Below, in pieces: positions 5,317 through 5,697 of a DNA stretch of 5,697 bases (positions within the stretch are counted from its first letter, which is position 1; every line of letters begins with the position of its first letter). Under the pieces are notes generated by a model. It saw only the letters and a list, made by a program, of their open reading frames with translations, was not told the origin of the DNA and made no database searches. The stretch is from Erysipelotrichia bacterium (GTDB lineage: Bacteria; Bacillota_I; Bacilli_A; Erysipelotrichales; Erysipelotrichaceae), in NCBI GenBank assembly GCA_009929095.1, contig SABF01000111.1:1-5697 (forward strand), read 5' to 3'. A program made the position numbers and the translations under genes.

Positions 5317-5697
5317 TTACAGCATTGCCTTTCTGAATGTCACATTGACACTCTTTGGTGCTCTTACAGAGATCGTACTGATCTGGCCTGATACACTTGC
5401 CCAGCCAAGTCCGTCAATCACAATATCCATTTTAGACATATTCTTGCGAATCGTTGAAGTACGGAAGTTTTCTTCCAGCGGTATCGGAATGAACATTTCA
5501 CCGTAGTGCTTTCGCCACAGCTCATCTGCCGCCTGCACTTTGGAACGATGCACAGAAATTTTATCAGAGAGATACCACACACAGGATGCGTGATCGCATT
5601 CATTGAGGTCCAGTCTTGCCAGTCCGCCGACAGCAAAGGACTGATCCCCGCTGATCTGGAAGATCTGCGGCTTAATTGTTCTTGACGGCAGGATCGT
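5317..5697 (-). CDS. yqeH: YqeH ribosome biogenesis GTPase, C-terminal part, 5' truncated by window
   Basis: YqeH is a circularly permuted GTPase needed for 30S subunit assembly. Only the last 126 residues are visible; the zinc finger and G domain lie beyond the window edge. Seen from the edge: TILPSRTIKP, FAVGGLARLDL, then VWYLSDKISVHRSKVQAADELWRKHYGEMF split over residues about 40-70, then KMDIVIDGLGWASV and a final block of SVRAPKSVNVTFRKAML. These match the YqeH C-terminal region (GGLaRiD, HrtK..kAdely..H.Ge.l, DIvi.GLGW, v.aPkgV.V..R). The reading frame is open to base 5697, so it extends beyond the internal ATG at 5580. The TAA stop abuts the yhbY start codon. The aroE gene found between yqeH and yhbY in Bacillus is absent. 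Confidence 0.95.
   Translation of the reverse strand, partial: TILPSRTIKPQIFQISGDQSFAVGGLARLDLNECDHASCVWYLSDKISVHRSKVQAADELWRKHYGEMFIPIPLEENFRTSTIRKNMSKMDIVIDGLGWASVSGQISTISVRAPKSVNVTFRKAML

Noticed and set aside
1..5697. Mobile element, defence system, CRISPR array or RNA gene
   Set aside because: Nearly all of the sequence is assigned to core chromosomal genes; no transposase, terminal repeats, direct-repeat array or tRNA/rRNA-like sequence was seen on either strand.

Overview
The window looks like chromosomal core sequence from a low-to-mid GC Bacillota (Firmicutes). Gene order and divergence suggest Erysipelotrichia or a close relative; this lineage call is an inference from content, not a database match. 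I see no mobile element, phage gene, CRISPR array, rRNA or tRNA. Coding density is very high and no gene-free stretch exceeds 170 bases.

There are three transcriptional blocks. (1) Bases 1-1257: the 3' part of a class A penicillin-binding protein gene on the + strand (KTG box and an unusual extracellular C-terminal extension), ending in a strong hairpin terminator. It converges on a dnaD-nth pair on the minus strand (1257-2434); DnaD is a primosome protein and Nth an endonuclease III. dnaD and nth overlap by ATGA, and a promoter with a perfect TATAAT lies upstream of dnaD. The dnaD/nth/ponA neighbourhood is also known from Bacillus. (2) Bases 2435-3170: a divergent intergenic region with a 13-bp interrupted inverted repeat and two opposing promoters. 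It is followed by a single + strand gene for a membrane-anchored, thioredoxin-like protein of unknown function that has no CxxC, and then a terminator. (3) Bases 3176-5697, all minus strand: a tightly packed operon read as yqeH (partial) - yhbY - yqeK-like fusion - rsfS - fructose-6-phosphate aldolase. The first four match the conserved Bacillota yqeH/yhbY/nadD/yqeK/rsfS cluster of ribosome assembly, ribosome silencing and nucleotide-metabolism genes. They are joined by zero-gap or overlapping stop/start codons.

The most interesting point is the yqeK gene. In relatives nadD sits between yhbY and yqeK. Here that position is filled by about 110 residues fused to the front of YqeK. They still align with the start of a nucleotidyltransferase fold (F..S.DPIT...L) but have lost the catalytic GH and most of the domain. 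This looks like a decayed or repurposed NadD domain attached to an intact HD phosphohydrolase. Smaller points are the redox-dead thioredoxin-like protein, a GxxG-to-GxxA change in YhbY, the aldolase at the end of a ribosome-assembly operon, and two terminators shared by convergent genes.
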